DNA from: JAFGDH01 sp964441265
Lineage (GTDB): Archaea; Aenigmatarchaeota; Aenigmatarchaeia; QMZP01; QMZT01
Assembly: GCA_964441265.1 (NCBI GenBank)
Contig: CAYYKJ010000007.1
Span: 3,235 to 67,234, forward strand
DNA: 64,000 nucleotides
Direction of reading: 5' to 3'
How positions within the stretch are numbered: the first letter of the stretch is position 1; each line of letters starts with the position of its first letter. Below, piece by piece: positions 31,732-40,630 of this stretch. Position numbers and translations under genes: made by a program. The notes below the pieces were generated by a model. The model saw only the letters and a program-made list of their open reading frames with translations. It had not been told where the DNA came from and ran no database searches.

Positions 31732-32825
31732 GGATAGGCAAATTCGCTCTGGTGGGGGGAAGCGGGATACTGGTGAACGAGTTCTTCCTGTGGTTCTTCA
31801 CGGAGATTTTCGGTTTCTATTATCTCGTTTCCTCTGCGATAGCCATAGAGCTGTCCATAATCTCCAATTTCGTCCTGAACAATTACTGGACCTTCGGGGA
31901 CAGGAAGAAAGACGTGGGATTTTTCAGGAGGCTGATCAAGTTCAATTCCGTCTCCCTGATCGGGATGGTTTTCACCATATTGATACTGCACCTGTTGACG
32001 GAATATTTCGGGATTTACTACCTTATATCCAACCTCATCGCCATATCCATCGTCTTCGTATGGAATTACTTCGCCAACAAGAGATGGACCTGGTCCCCGG
32101 GAATAAGGAGAATCCCCCCGGTGGCAAAGAATCCCATGGTTTCCATAGTGATCCCAACCTACAACGAGAGGGAGAACCTGGAACTGCTGATACCCGAGAT
32201 ATTCATGTCCCTCTCCGAGGGGGGCGTGAAGGGGGAGGTGATCGTCGTGGATGACGATTCCCCTGACGGGACCGGGGAGACCGCGGAAAGGATGAAGAAG
32301 AGGTTCAGGATGAAGGTCATTCGCAGGGAGGGGAAGAAGGGTCTTTCCTCCGCGGTTCTGGAAGGTTTCGGGAAGGCGGAGGGGGAGATACTGGGGGTGA
32401 TGGATGCCGATTTCTCTCACCCCCCGGGGGACATTCCGAGGCTGGTGAATCCAATAATCAGGAACCGGGCGGACATGACGGTGGGCAGCCGCAAGGTCCG
32501 CGGCGGAGGAACCGAAGGCTGGCCGCTGAAGAGGAAGATCATATCATGGGGGGCCGGCCTCCTGGCCAGGCCGCTGACCAGCGTGAGGGATCCCATGTCC
32601 GGTTTCTTCTTCCTCAAGAAGGGGGTCATCAGGGGATTGGACCTGAACCCCACCGGATACAAGATAGGTCTGGAGGTAATGGTCAAGGGAAGTAACGCGA
32701 GGATACTTGAGGTCCCCTTCGTTTTCCGGGAAAGGAAGTCCGGAGAGAGCAAGCTTACTTTCAGGGAGGATCTCCGGTATCTCTTCCATTTGATTAAATT
32801 ATATTGGTACAAAGCGAATAGATAA
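31728..32825 (+). CDS. GtrA-GT2 fusion, polyprenyl-phosphate sugar synthase-like
   Basis: 365 residues. Residues 1-125 form a four-helix GtrA domain (FALVGGSGILVNEFFLWF ... NNYWTF ... KRWTW). Residues about 135-365 are a GT2 domain of the dolichyl-phosphate mannose synthase type: SIVIPTYNERENL, VVDDDSPDGTGE, GVMDADFSHPP and DPMSGFF. It should transfer a sugar from a nucleotide to a lipid phosphate, supplying the GT-C enzymes downstream. The GtrA part is N-terminal, whereas fusions usually have it C-terminal. It overlaps truD by 4 nt and is 2 nt from the next gene. Confidence 0.88.
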   Translation: MRIGKFALVGGSGILVNEFFLWFFTEIFGFYYLVSSAIAIELSIISNFVLNNYWTFGDRKKDVGFFRRLIKFNSVSLIGMVFTILILHLLTEYFGIYYLISNLIAISIVFVWNYFANKRWTWSPGIRRIPPVAKNPMVSIVIPTYNERENLELLIPEIFMSLSEGGVKGEVIVVDDDSPDGTGETAERMKKRFRMKVIRREGKKGLSSAVLEGFGKAEGEILGVMDADFSHPPGDIPRLVNPIIRNRADMTVGSRKVRGGGTEGWPLKRKIISWGAGLLARPLTSVRDPMSGFFFLKKGVIRGLDLNPTGYKIGLEVMVKGSNARILEVPFVFRERKSGESKLTFREDLRYLFHLIKLYWYKANR

Positions 32826-32827
32826 AC

Positions 32828-34180
32828 ATGAACGGAATCCTGAAGAGAAGGGAGCTGGCGGTTTTCGTTTTGTTCCTGATATGCTATTCGTATTTCTACC
32901 TGCCGGCCGGATGGAACGAGAACAGCAGATACGACCTTACCTATTCCATGGTGGAAAACGGGACCTTCCGGATAGGCAGTTACCATGAGAACACACATGA
33001 CAAATCATTCCTTGACGGACATTACTATTCGGACAAGGCACCGGGCTCCTCCTTCTTCGGTGCTGTGGCCTATTCGATGCTCGCCCCTTTCTCGGGGCCG
33101 GGCCCGGTTGCGGAGTATTTCATCAGGTTCCTGGTGGTCTCCCTCCCCTCCGCCTTCCTCTGCGTGCTTATTTACAGGCTTTCCGGCGAGTTCACGAAAA
33201 GGGAGAGGTACAGGGTGCTCGTGACCCTCGCTTACGGTCTGGGTACGATGGCTTTCCCTTATTCTCTCATGTTCTACGGTCACCAGATAGCCAGCGTTCT
33301 CCTGTTCTCCTGCTTCTATCTCCTTTTCACCAGGAGGGGTAGGATAGGTGATTACGGTCTCTTCGCCTGCGGTCTGATGATGGGAGCCGCTTTCATGACC
33401 GAATTCCCCGCCGCAATCATTTCGGTCTTCTTGTTCTTCTATGCATTCGCGGTTCTTGAGAATAAGGAGAAGATTTCCTTCCTGATACTGGGGATCATAC
33501 CTCCCCTCATAATCCTCGCGGCCTACAATTTCCTCTGTTTTGGGGGGATGTTTTCCACCGGATATTCGTACCTCGCCTACCAGGAGTCCGCTGAATTCCA
33601 GTCCGCGGGATTCCTGGGGGTGTCACTCCCCGATCCCCTCGTCCTGTTGGGCATACTGTTCTCCCCGTACAGAGGGCTGTTCTTCTTTTCCCCATTCCTG
33701 CTCCTCTGCATACCCGGATTCCACCGCTTCTACAGGAACAACCGCCTCAGGAAGGAGTTCTGGCTGTTCCTCCTCTCCGTTCTTTCGTTCATTCTGTGGA
33801 ATGCCGGTTATTCGGTGTGGTGGGGAGGATGGTCTCCCGGCCCCAGGCACCTAGTGCCCGTGATACCTTTCATGGTCGTTACAATAATGCTATATTCCAG
33901 GGAATTCTCCGGCTGGAAGGAAAAGTTCGCGGTTCTGCTGGCGGCGGCTTCCATCGTCCTTACCTTTTCGGTCACCGTTACCGATCCCTTCCTGCCGGAG
34001 GGGGCATACAATCCCCTCGTCCAGCACACGATTCCCCTTCTCGCCAGGGGCGATTTCGCGTTCAACGCGGGCAACCTGCTCGGTCTGGGGGGATTGCTTT
34101 CCCTGGTCCCCCTGCTGGCTGCCTTGGCGGTAATCCTGTGGATTCTTTCAGGAAGGAGGTTCCTGCAATGGATATCATAA
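32828..34180 (+). CDS. Multi-pass membrane protein, GT-C glycosyltransferase-like
   Basis: 450 residues with about 11-12 hydrophobic helices. An extracytoplasmic first loop (WNENSRYDLTYSMVENGTF ... GHYYSDKAPG) carries the acidic and Asp-Lys-Ala-Pro-Gly pattern seen in many PMT/ArnT-like proteins. Such enzymes use lipid-linked sugars, fitting the GtrA-GT2 gene just upstream. It overlaps the following gene's start by 13 nt. Donor and acceptor are unknown. Confidence 0.65.
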   Translation: MNGILKRRELAVFVLFLICYSYFYLPAGWNENSRYDLTYSMVENGTFRIGSYHENTHDKSFLDGHYYSDKAPGSSFFGAVAYSMLAPFSGPGPVAEYFIRFLVVSLPSAFLCVLIYRLSGEFTKRERYRVLVTLAYGLGTMAFPYSLMFYGHQIASVLLFSCFYLLFTRRGRIGDYGLFACGLMMGAAFMTEFPAAIISVFLFFYAFAVLENKEKISFLILGIIPPLIILAAYNFLCFGGMFSTGYSYLAYQESAEFQSAGFLGVSLPDPLVLLGILFSPYRGLFFFSPFLLLCIPGFHRFYRNNRLRKEFWLFLLSVLSFILWNAGYSVWWGGWSPGPRHLVPVIPFMVVTIMLYSREFSGWKEKFAVLLAAASIVLTFSVTVTDPFLPEGAYNPLVQHTIPLLARGDFAFNAGNLLGLGGLLSLVPLLAALAVILWILSGRRFLQWIS

Positions 34181-35571
34181 GAAGGATAGGCCCCGTGCGC
34201 ATCCTTCTACTGGCCATACTGGGGGTCGGGATATTGCACATGATCCTGAAGTTCCACTTCATACTGTGGGACGAGGCGGTGTACATAGGCATAGGCAAGT
34301 ACCTCTTTTCCCTTGGTTCGGTGGGGCTTTTCGAGGTCATCCGCCCGCCCGCCCTGCCGGTGATGCTCGGGTTCCTGTGGTTCCTGGGGGAGAGGGCGAC
34401 CCTGTCTTACGACCTGCTCATCCTCCTCTTCTCCATGGGAAACGTGTACATGGCCTATCTCCTTGGGAAGAGAATTTCCGGGGAAAATGCCGGCCTTCTG
34501 GCGGGAGCATTACTCGCCATCACCCCCGTCTTCCTTTACAATTCCTTCAGGATAATGACCGGCATACCATCCGCCTTCTTCGTTCTGATCTCCGTTTATC
34601 TGTATCTTGAGAAGAGGCCCCTTCTGGCCGGCCTTTTCTCGGGGCTGGCAGTTATGTTCAGATTCACCAACGGGATACTTTTGCCGGTGCTCTTTTTGCT
34701 TCTCGTTCTGGACCATCACGGGGACCCCAAAAGACTGCTGAGGAAATCCCTTCTCATAGTCTTGGGATTCTTGGTGGTCGTTTCTCCCTACCTCTTTGCC
34801 AGCCATCTCGCGTACGGAGATCCCCTCCATCCCCTGGTGCTCGCCGGCCAGCACCAGTACAATCCCGTCCACATCGTGGGTAATCCCGCGGAGAACCTCT
34901 TTTATTACCCCTCCCTCCTTTTCTGGGACAATATGCTGCTTTCCTTCTCCTTGTTTTCACTCCTGTACATATCGGAAAACAAATGGGTGAGATATCTGTT
35001 GTTGATTTCGCTCGTATACTTGGTGGTGTTCACCTGGATGCCCAACAAGCAGCTCCGGTTCTCTCTCCCCTTTCTCCCGCTCCTTGCCGTGCTCTCCTCC
35101 TTCGGAATGCTGAGGATGAAGGACTACCTCCTGGAACAGAGGAGGAGGGTGATACTTTTCATCGCCTTCTCGCTGCTTATACTCCTATCAACCTCCGTCT
35201 CCCTTTGCAAGGATTTCCACAGGTTCGATTCCTTCCCGTCGGAGGAGCCGGGGATAGTCGGGGAATACTACCGCTATTTCGAGGACTCGGAGGGAACCAT
35301 ACTCACCAGCGACCCGGTCCCGGCCGCCTATTCAGACGTGTACATGGTCCCCTATTACAACAACATAACCGATGCACACAGGATCTATGACCGGCATGTC
35401 GACCGGAGCGATTATGTGATCTTCAGCTTCAATCCGTTCCCCTGCTTTGACAGAGAATGCGAAGAATTAAGAGAAGAACTGTTCGGGAAGATAAGCAGGA
35501 ACGAGCTCTGCTTCAGCGAGACCTACGAGGAAACCAAGTACATCTTCAGGGTCAGTAAAACTCGGGATTGA
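34168..35571 (+). CDS. PMT-family (GT39-like) membrane glycosyltransferase
   Basis: 467 residues from MDIIRRIG at 34168, supported by a strong GGAGG ribosome-binding site at about 34154-34158; a longer open frame upstream overlaps the previous gene. FILWDEAVYIGIGKYLF in the first outer loop gives the catalytic acidic residues typical of GT-C enzymes; about ten helices follow, then a C-terminal soluble domain of about 120 residues. Likely glycosylates surface proteins or lipids from polyprenyl-phosphate sugars. Convergent with the 35552 gene, overlapping it by 20 nt. Confidence 0.75.
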   Translation: MDIIRRIGPVRILLLAILGVGILHMILKFHFILWDEAVYIGIGKYLFSLGSVGLFEVIRPPALPVMLGFLWFLGERATLSYDLLILLFSMGNVYMAYLLGKRISGENAGLLAGALLAITPVFLYNSFRIMTGIPSAFFVLISVYLYLEKRPLLAGLFSGLAVMFRFTNGILLPVLFLLLVLDHHGDPKRLLRKSLLIVLGFLVVVSPYLFASHLAYGDPLHPLVLAGQHQYNPVHIVGNPAENLFYYPSLLFWDNMLLSFSLFSLLYISENKWVRYLLLISLVYLVVFTWMPNKQLRFSLPFLPLLAVLSSFGMLRMKDYLLEQRRRVILFIAFSLLILLSTSVSLCKDFHRFDSFPSEEPGIVGEYYRYFEDSEGTILTSDPVPAAYSDVYMVPYYNNITDAHRIYDRHVDRSDYVIFSFNPFPCFDRECEELREELFGKISRNELCFSETYEETKYIFRVSKTRD

Positions 35572-37111
35572 TGTCGTCGAAGGTGGTCTGGCCGGGGAAT
35601 TCCTTTAGGAGTTTGTATCCGTAAGGGTAGGAGACCGTGTGGAAGAGTATGGCCCTGTTTTCCGGGTCCTCCTCCAGCCATTCTCTGACCTCGCGGTAAT
35701 CTCCAGAGCTGAATACTCTGACGGCTATGGCTTTTGCCCCTGTTTCCCTGGCCCTTTCGGTAACCCTTCCCATCTGCCCGAAATCGTCTATGAGGACGTA
35801 TTCCACGTCCAGTTCTATGTCACCTGTCAGCTGATCGAAATACATCCTTGGGGTGTCGTAATAGCTGAGGGCGAACTTGTCACCGGATACCCCCATGACC
35901 ACGAATTTCTCTTCCGTGCCGAATTCAACGGGCCTGTCTCCTATCACCATTATGTTGCCTTCCCTCCTGATGGGAGGGGAGCCCAGTATCTCTAATCCGC
36001 TCCCGAGAATGAGGGGCAGGTACTTGTCCGTGAAGCATATGGTCTTTATGCCCTTGCTCCCGAGATACATGGCCGCCTTGATCTTGCCGGGATTGTCGCA
36101 GCAACCCACCACCACCGTGGCGTTTTTCCGGACGGCCTGCTCCACCAGCATGTTTATGCCGTGGGTGTCTATTATGACCGCGATGTCTTCCCTGAAGAAG
36201 CGGGTGGTTGGGTAGAGGACCTTGTCCCTTGGGACCTCGAACCGGAAGACTCCATTCTCATCCGGAGCGTACCACTTCCCCTCCCGGTTTATGACGACGG
36301 TCCCACTGGCCGTCATGTGGGTGAGTCCCACCTCCCGTATTTCCCGGATGCGTGCCCCTTCGTGCCATCCTATTTCCGGGAGGAGTTCGGTCTTGTTGTA
36401 ACTCAGCCTTTCGGAGAAGGTGGTGAGGAGCTTCGGCCTCTGGAGTTCGTATTCGGTAAGCAATTCGTCCCTTCCGGCCCTGTAGAGAGGACCATAAAAT
36501 ATCTGGTAGCTCAGCCAATCCCTGGTGACCCTGTCGACCTGAGAAACCAGGATATCATGTTTGCCGAGATTTATTGAGGATTTCCCTGTTACGAACCCCT
36601 CCGGGTTCTCGGGGACGGAAAGGTTGAAGTCGGGGAGCCCCGCGGTATCCGTTTCGAAGTCGAGTGTTTCATTCAAGGCCAGAGCCTCGTCAAGTTCAGA
36701 GCGGAATTCGTTCCCCGCCGACTTCCAGAGTTCCGATGCCTTCAGCAGATCCCCTTCCGCATCCCTCCCGCAGTCCAGGGAGGCGAGCGTCTCGTATATT
36801 ATCGCATCCCGCTCCGGTTCCCCTGAGAGCGAATGCTCGTAATGTGGGACCGATTCGCATATCAGGGAGGAGTCGTTTTTCAGTCTCCCCAGTATCAGGA
36901 GGATATCCCCCCTGGCGAAATCGCTTATGTCCTCCTCCAGAAGGTTCGTGAGGTTTCCTGTGAATGACCTTTCATCCGAGCCCGTTGCCCTCAGGACGAA
37001 ATGGAAGTCATGATTCTTCCCATGAGGGTCCGCATCCTGGTTCAATGTATCGGGGGCTAATAGCATTGCTCCTAAAAAAATCATTATTATCACGAGAAGT
37101 GTTATTTCCAT
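35552..37111 (-). CDS. Membrane-anchored extracytoplasmic protein of unknown function
   Basis: About 519 residues from MEITLLVI (an ATG two codons upstream also possible). One N-terminal hydrophobic segment (residues 3-20) could be an anchor or signal peptide; the rest is soluble with several N-x-S/T sequons (for example NLT, NDS, NET, NKT). The C-terminal half alternates beta strands with VVVGCCDNPGKIKAAMYLGSKGI and VIGDRPVEFGTEEKF, suggesting a Rossmann-like part. No family recognised. It lies within the glycosylation block in opposite orientation. Confidence 0.55.
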   Translation of the reverse strand: MEITLLVIIMIFLGAMLLAPDTLNQDADPHGKNHDFHFVLRATGSDERSFTGNLTNLLEEDISDFARGDILLILGRLKNDSSLICESVPHYEHSLSGEPERDAIIYETLASLDCGRDAEGDLLKASELWKSAGNEFRSELDEALALNETLDFETDTAGLPDFNLSVPENPEGFVTGKSSINLGKHDILVSQVDRVTRDWLSYQIFYGPLYRAGRDELLTEYELQRPKLLTTFSERLSYNKTELLPEIGWHEGARIREIREVGLTHMTASGTVVINREGKWYAPDENGVFRFEVPRDKVLYPTTRFFREDIAVIIDTHGINMLVEQAVRKNATVVVGCCDNPGKIKAAMYLGSKGIKTICFTDKYLPLILGSGLEILGSPPIRREGNIMVIGDRPVEFGTEEKFVVMGVSGDKFALSYYDTPRMYFDQLTGDIELDVEYVLIDDFGQMGRVTERARETGAKAIAVRVFSSGDYREVREWLEEDPENRAILFHTVSYPYGYKLLKEFPGQTTFDDINPEFY

Positions 37112-37166
37112 CTTCATGTTGAAATAGTTCCGGCAGTATTTAAATTCAGGTATTCCTATTATAAAA

Positions 37167-38573
37167 ATGGGCGAAATGGGGAAGGCCGTTGGGGCTTTTT
37201 ATGACATGGTGAAGGAAAACAGACTGATTGCGGTCCTTTTCGTTTTTTCAACTCTTTTCTTCCTTTTCCAGCACACGACGGGAATATCCTGGGACTTCGC
37301 TTCCTACGTCCTTAACGCGAAATACCTTTTCGGAGACGGGTTCTATTTCGAGCTTCTCCGGCCCCCGGTGACTCCTTTTCTTCTGGGGATTTTCAGCGTT
37401 TTCGGATGGGCCGCTTCTGAGTATGTGTACATAATATTCGTTTCTTCTCTGTATCTTTTTTCCTGCGTCAGGGTTTCTGAGGCCCTCGGGATCGACAGGA
37501 GGATTTTTTACGCTCTCTCCCTCAACCCCTTCGTTCTTTTTTACGGGCTTTCAGTAGGTACCGAGCTCCTTTCCCTGGCCCTCCTCCAGCTCTTCGCTTA
37601 CTACGCGCTCAGGAGCGACGGTTTTAGATCGGGTGTCTGTTCCGGCCTATGTTCCCTCGTCAGGTACACCAATCTGATTTATGCCCCTCTCATACTCCTT
37701 TCGAAGAGTCTCAGGAAGATTCTTGTATTCGCTCTGGTGGTTGCGCTTGTATTCTCGCCCTGGCTCCTTTTCAATTACCTGAATTACGGACACCCCCTGA
37801 TGAGCATGCTGGATTCCTTCATACTGACCGTAACGACGAGGGCGGACATCGTAATGGGTTTTGATATCTCTCATGTGTTTATTGCCGGGAATTATCTCAT
37901 CCCTCTCTTCCTTTTAGGAGTTTTTCTGAAATACAGGGAGGGATCATTCGGAAAGAAAGAATGGGCCATGTTACTGGTCCTTTTCCTCACCCTATTCTCT
38001 TATTACAGGATACCCCTGAAGCACCCCAGGTTCCTTTTCAATCTGGCGCTCCCGTTAGCCTATTTTTCTTCATTGTCGCTGGAAAAATACAGGATCAGGC
38101 CCCTTTTTGTAGCCCTGTTCAGCATTGTGCTGGGTCTGGTTTTGCTGTTTCTGGTGGCGACCTCCAGCCCGATAGTCCCCCGCATGGGGCCTTCCGACCC
38201 TTCCGTGTATCTGGCGCACGGGGGGGGATGCATGGTGAGCAGCAACAGGTGGGTTTATTTCAATTACCTCGGAATCCCTGCCGTTCCCAATCCGAGGGAT
38301 TTCAGGCTGGAAGAGTACGTGAACGAGGGATACAGGATAATAATTTTCAGGGATCCCGAACCCGATTATGCCCGCAATCTCAGCTTTCTGAGGCAGTTTC
38401 CGGTGATAGAGGAGGGAAACAATTACGTTGTGATCGGGAATGAGAGCCTGTGCCTTGATCCTTACGTGATTAACAGCACATACCACCAGCAGCTGAACGA
38501 GTCCATATACATCGGATACGGCTATCCGGTGGAGAAAGACCCCCTGAAAATCGTGATTTCGGGAGAATACTAG
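37167..38573 (+). CDS. GT-C-like membrane glycosyltransferase
   Basis: 468 residues, about 10-11 helices, with a C-terminal soluble domain of about 130 residues. ISWDFASYVLNAKYLFGDGFYFELLRPPVTPFLL matches the first-loop pattern of the 34168 protein (WDE replaced by WDF), so the two are distant relatives; the acidic residue at that place is missing, which may mean altered chemistry. TATA-like TATTTAAATTCAG lies at 37137-37149. Confidence 0.65.
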   Translation: MGEMGKAVGAFYDMVKENRLIAVLFVFSTLFFLFQHTTGISWDFASYVLNAKYLFGDGFYFELLRPPVTPFLLGIFSVFGWAASEYVYIIFVSSLYLFSCVRVSEALGIDRRIFYALSLNPFVLFYGLSVGTELLSLALLQLFAYYALRSDGFRSGVCSGLCSLVRYTNLIYAPLILLSKSLRKILVFALVVALVFSPWLLFNYLNYGHPLMSMLDSFILTVTTRADIVMGFDISHVFIAGNYLIPLFLLGVFLKYREGSFGKKEWAMLLVLFLTLFSYYRIPLKHPRFLFNLALPLAYFSSLSLEKYRIRPLFVALFSIVLGLVLLFLVATSSPIVPRMGPSDPSVYLAHGGGCMVSSNRWVYFNYLGIPAVPNPRDFRLEEYVNEGYRIIIFRDPEPDYARNLSFLRQFPVIEEGNNYVVIGNESLCLDPYVINSTYHQQLNESIYIGYGYPVEKDPLKIVISGEY

Positions 38574-38612
38574 CTTTTTAAGAATTTAATCCTTAAAATC
38601 CAAAGAATAAAC

Positions 38613-39851
38613 ATGCTTGAGGATATTTTGTTCAACGGACTGTATTACATCCTGATATACGTGACTCTGTTCATATCCGTTTTCTGGTTCATGATATTCT
38701 TCGAGAAAAAGGACAGTATGACCAGAGACCCGGCGAAGCTCAAAAGGACACCCGGCCTGACCATGATAGTCCCGGCTTACAACGAGGAAAAGAACCTGGG
38801 CAGGACCGTGGACTCCGTCCTGGGACAACATTATCCGAAAAACAAGCTGAAGGTCATAATAGTCGACGACGCCTCCACCGACGGGACTGCCGCCGTGGGA
38901 AGGGAATACGCGGAAAAGTATCCCAACGTCAGGTTCTTCAGGCACAGGAAAAACAGGAGGAAGGCCGCTGCCACCAACACCGGACTCAGGCACGTGGATA
39001 CGGAACTGGTCGGGTTCATAGACGCGGACACCGTTCTTGAGGAAAGGGACGCCCTCGTCCGCTCGATATCCTATTTCGGAAACAAGAAAACGGGAAGCGT
39101 CATAGCTACTATAAAGCCCATGGACACCAGGACGTTCTCCCAGAAGCTCCAGAAGATAGAGTACACCTTCACCGCCCTCGTGAGGAAGCTCCTGACCTTT
39201 CTGGGGGCGCTCTACATGACTCCCGCCTTCGCCCTTTACAGGACAAATCTCGTGAGGGAACTGGGGGGATGGGACGAGGAGAATTTCACCGAGGACCTGG
39301 AGATGGGCCTCAGGCTGCAGAACGAGGGCTATAAGATAGAGATGTCGATGAACGCGGCCGTCAAAACGGACACCCCTGCCTCATTCAGCAAGTTCTGGAA
39401 CCAGCGCATAAGGTGGGCCAGGGGATTCGTGCACAATTCCAGAAAATACACCCATATCTTCTTCGGGAGGAGCTTTGGTCACCTCGGATGGTTCGTTCTT
39501 CCCACCCAGTATCTGGTAGTGCTGCTGGCCATACCGGTTTTCCTTTATGGATTTTTTGACGCTCTCGATTCAGCGTACAGGACCGTGGTCAATTACTCTC
39601 TCATAGGTTTCGATGTACCTTACATACTTTCCCACCCCCTCAGCATTAATTTCAATTTCTTCAACCTTTCGCTGTTCCTCGTCACCCTGGTGGCCCTGGC
39701 AGCCCTTATAAGAATCGGCAGCAAACAAATCAACGAAAGCATAAACAAGCTCGAATACATACTTTACATACCCCTCTATCCCCTGGTGAACATGCTGGTG
39801 TGGATGTGCGTGTTTTACCACGAGATCCGGAGAAGTGAGTACAAATGGTGA
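38613..39851 (+). CDS. Processive-type GT2 membrane glycosyltransferase
   Basis: 412 residues. One or two N-terminal helices, then a GT2 domain: TMIVPAYNEEKNL, VDDASTDGTA, FIDADTV (DxD), EDLEMGLRL (ED) and QRIRWARG (QxxRW), followed by about four helices. The QxxRW motif marks enzymes that make polysaccharides, such as hyaluronan- or cellulose-synthase-like proteins. The product here is unknown but is probably surface glycan. It overlaps the next gene by 7 nt. Confidence 0.85.
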   Translation: MLEDILFNGLYYILIYVTLFISVFWFMIFFEKKDSMTRDPAKLKRTPGLTMIVPAYNEEKNLGRTVDSVLGQHYPKNKLKVIIVDDASTDGTAAVGREYAEKYPNVRFFRHRKNRRKAAATNTGLRHVDTELVGFIDADTVLEERDALVRSISYFGNKKTGSVIATIKPMDTRTFSQKLQKIEYTFTALVRKLLTFLGALYMTPAFALYRTNLVRELGGWDEENFTEDLEMGLRLQNEGYKIEMSMNAAVKTDTPASFSKFWNQRIRWARGFVHNSRKYTHIFFGRSFGHLGWFVLPTQYLVVLLAIPVFLYGFFDALDSAYRTVVNYSLIGFDVPYILSHPLSINFNFFNLSLFLVTLVALAALIRIGSKQINESINKLEYILYIPLYPLVNMLVWMCVFYHEIRRSEYKW

Positions 39852-40522
39852 AGAAGAAGAAAAGCCCTTATATCGTGGCAGGCGTGGTTTCCTTCGTGAT
39901 ATTCATAGTGGGGTTCCTCGTCGGCTTCGCCATGCTTGATTTCCAGCTGGAGAACATCAGGCTGGAGATGGACAGGAACGAGCTGGAACTGAAGAACATA
40001 AATCTGGAACTCATGCTTCTCGACAAACTGGGGGATGGGGAAAAGCTGTGCTCCTACCTCAACAGGAGGATAGAATACATAGACAGGAAGACCTGGGAGC
40101 TGGGCAACAAGATAGTCAACCCAGAAGAAATAAACCAGCAGTATTTCGACATGCTTTCCAGGAGGTATTCCGTCTCGCTCATAGAGGACTGGCTTTTCTC
40201 CGAGGAGCTTTCCGAGAGATGCGAGACGAAGAGGGTGAACGTGCTTTATTTCTTCGAGAAGAATTCCGACCTGTGCCAGTCCCAGGGGTATGTGCTGGAT
40301 TATCTGGTCGAGAAGGACAAGGAGAACTACCTACGCATATTCTCACTTGACAAGGACCTCGACGAGCCCGCCATACAGATACTGGTGGAGGCGTACGACA
40401 TAGAGAAGGCCCCCACCGTGGTGGTGGAGGGCAACAAGTTCGAGGGATTCCGGACGAAAGAGGAACTGATGAACATATTCTGTGCGATAAACAGCGATTT
40501 CTCTTTCTGCGTACCATCCTGA
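39845..40522 (+). CDS. Membrane-anchored thioredoxin-like protein
   Basis: 225 residues. Hydrophobic anchor at residues 9-29, coiled coil at about 33-62, then a domain whose end reads IEKAPTVVVEGNKFEGFRTKEEL, the cis-Pro and final helix of a thioredoxin fold. The usual CxxC is replaced by a single Cys in NSDLCQSQG, so disulfide chemistry, if any, is atypical. Other cysteines (C61, C116, C206, C214) may form disulfides. Coupled to the GT2 gene. Confidence 0.6.
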   Translation: MVKKKKSPYIVAGVVSFVIFIVGFLVGFAMLDFQLENIRLEMDRNELELKNINLELMLLDKLGDGEKLCSYLNRRIEYIDRKTWELGNKIVNPEEINQQYFDMLSRRYSVSLIEDWLFSEELSERCETKRVNVLYFFEKNSDLCQSQGYVLDYLVEKDKENYLRIFSLDKDLDEPAIQILVEAYDIEKAPTVVVEGNKFEGFRTKEELMNIFCAINSDFSFCVPS

Positions 40523-40567
40523 ATCCGTTTCCTGCGGAGTTCTGATATACGTACCCCTGTCTGGGCA

Positions 40568-40616
40568 TCGAAAATAAAAAGAAAAAGGGGTAACGTAGGC
40601 GCAATGCCTACGTTTT
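40568..40616 (-). terminator. Terminator of the S-layer gene
   Basis: On the minus strand the hairpin AACGTAGGC-ATTGC-GCCTACGTT (40592-40614) is followed by a T-rich tract (40570-40585). Confidence 0.6.
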
Positions 40617-40630
40617 ATTATTCAACGGAT

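Noticed and set aside
33796..34167. N-terminal extension of the PMT-like protein
   Set aside because: It overlaps the preceding gene in another frame; a strong ribosome-binding site precedes the start at 34168.
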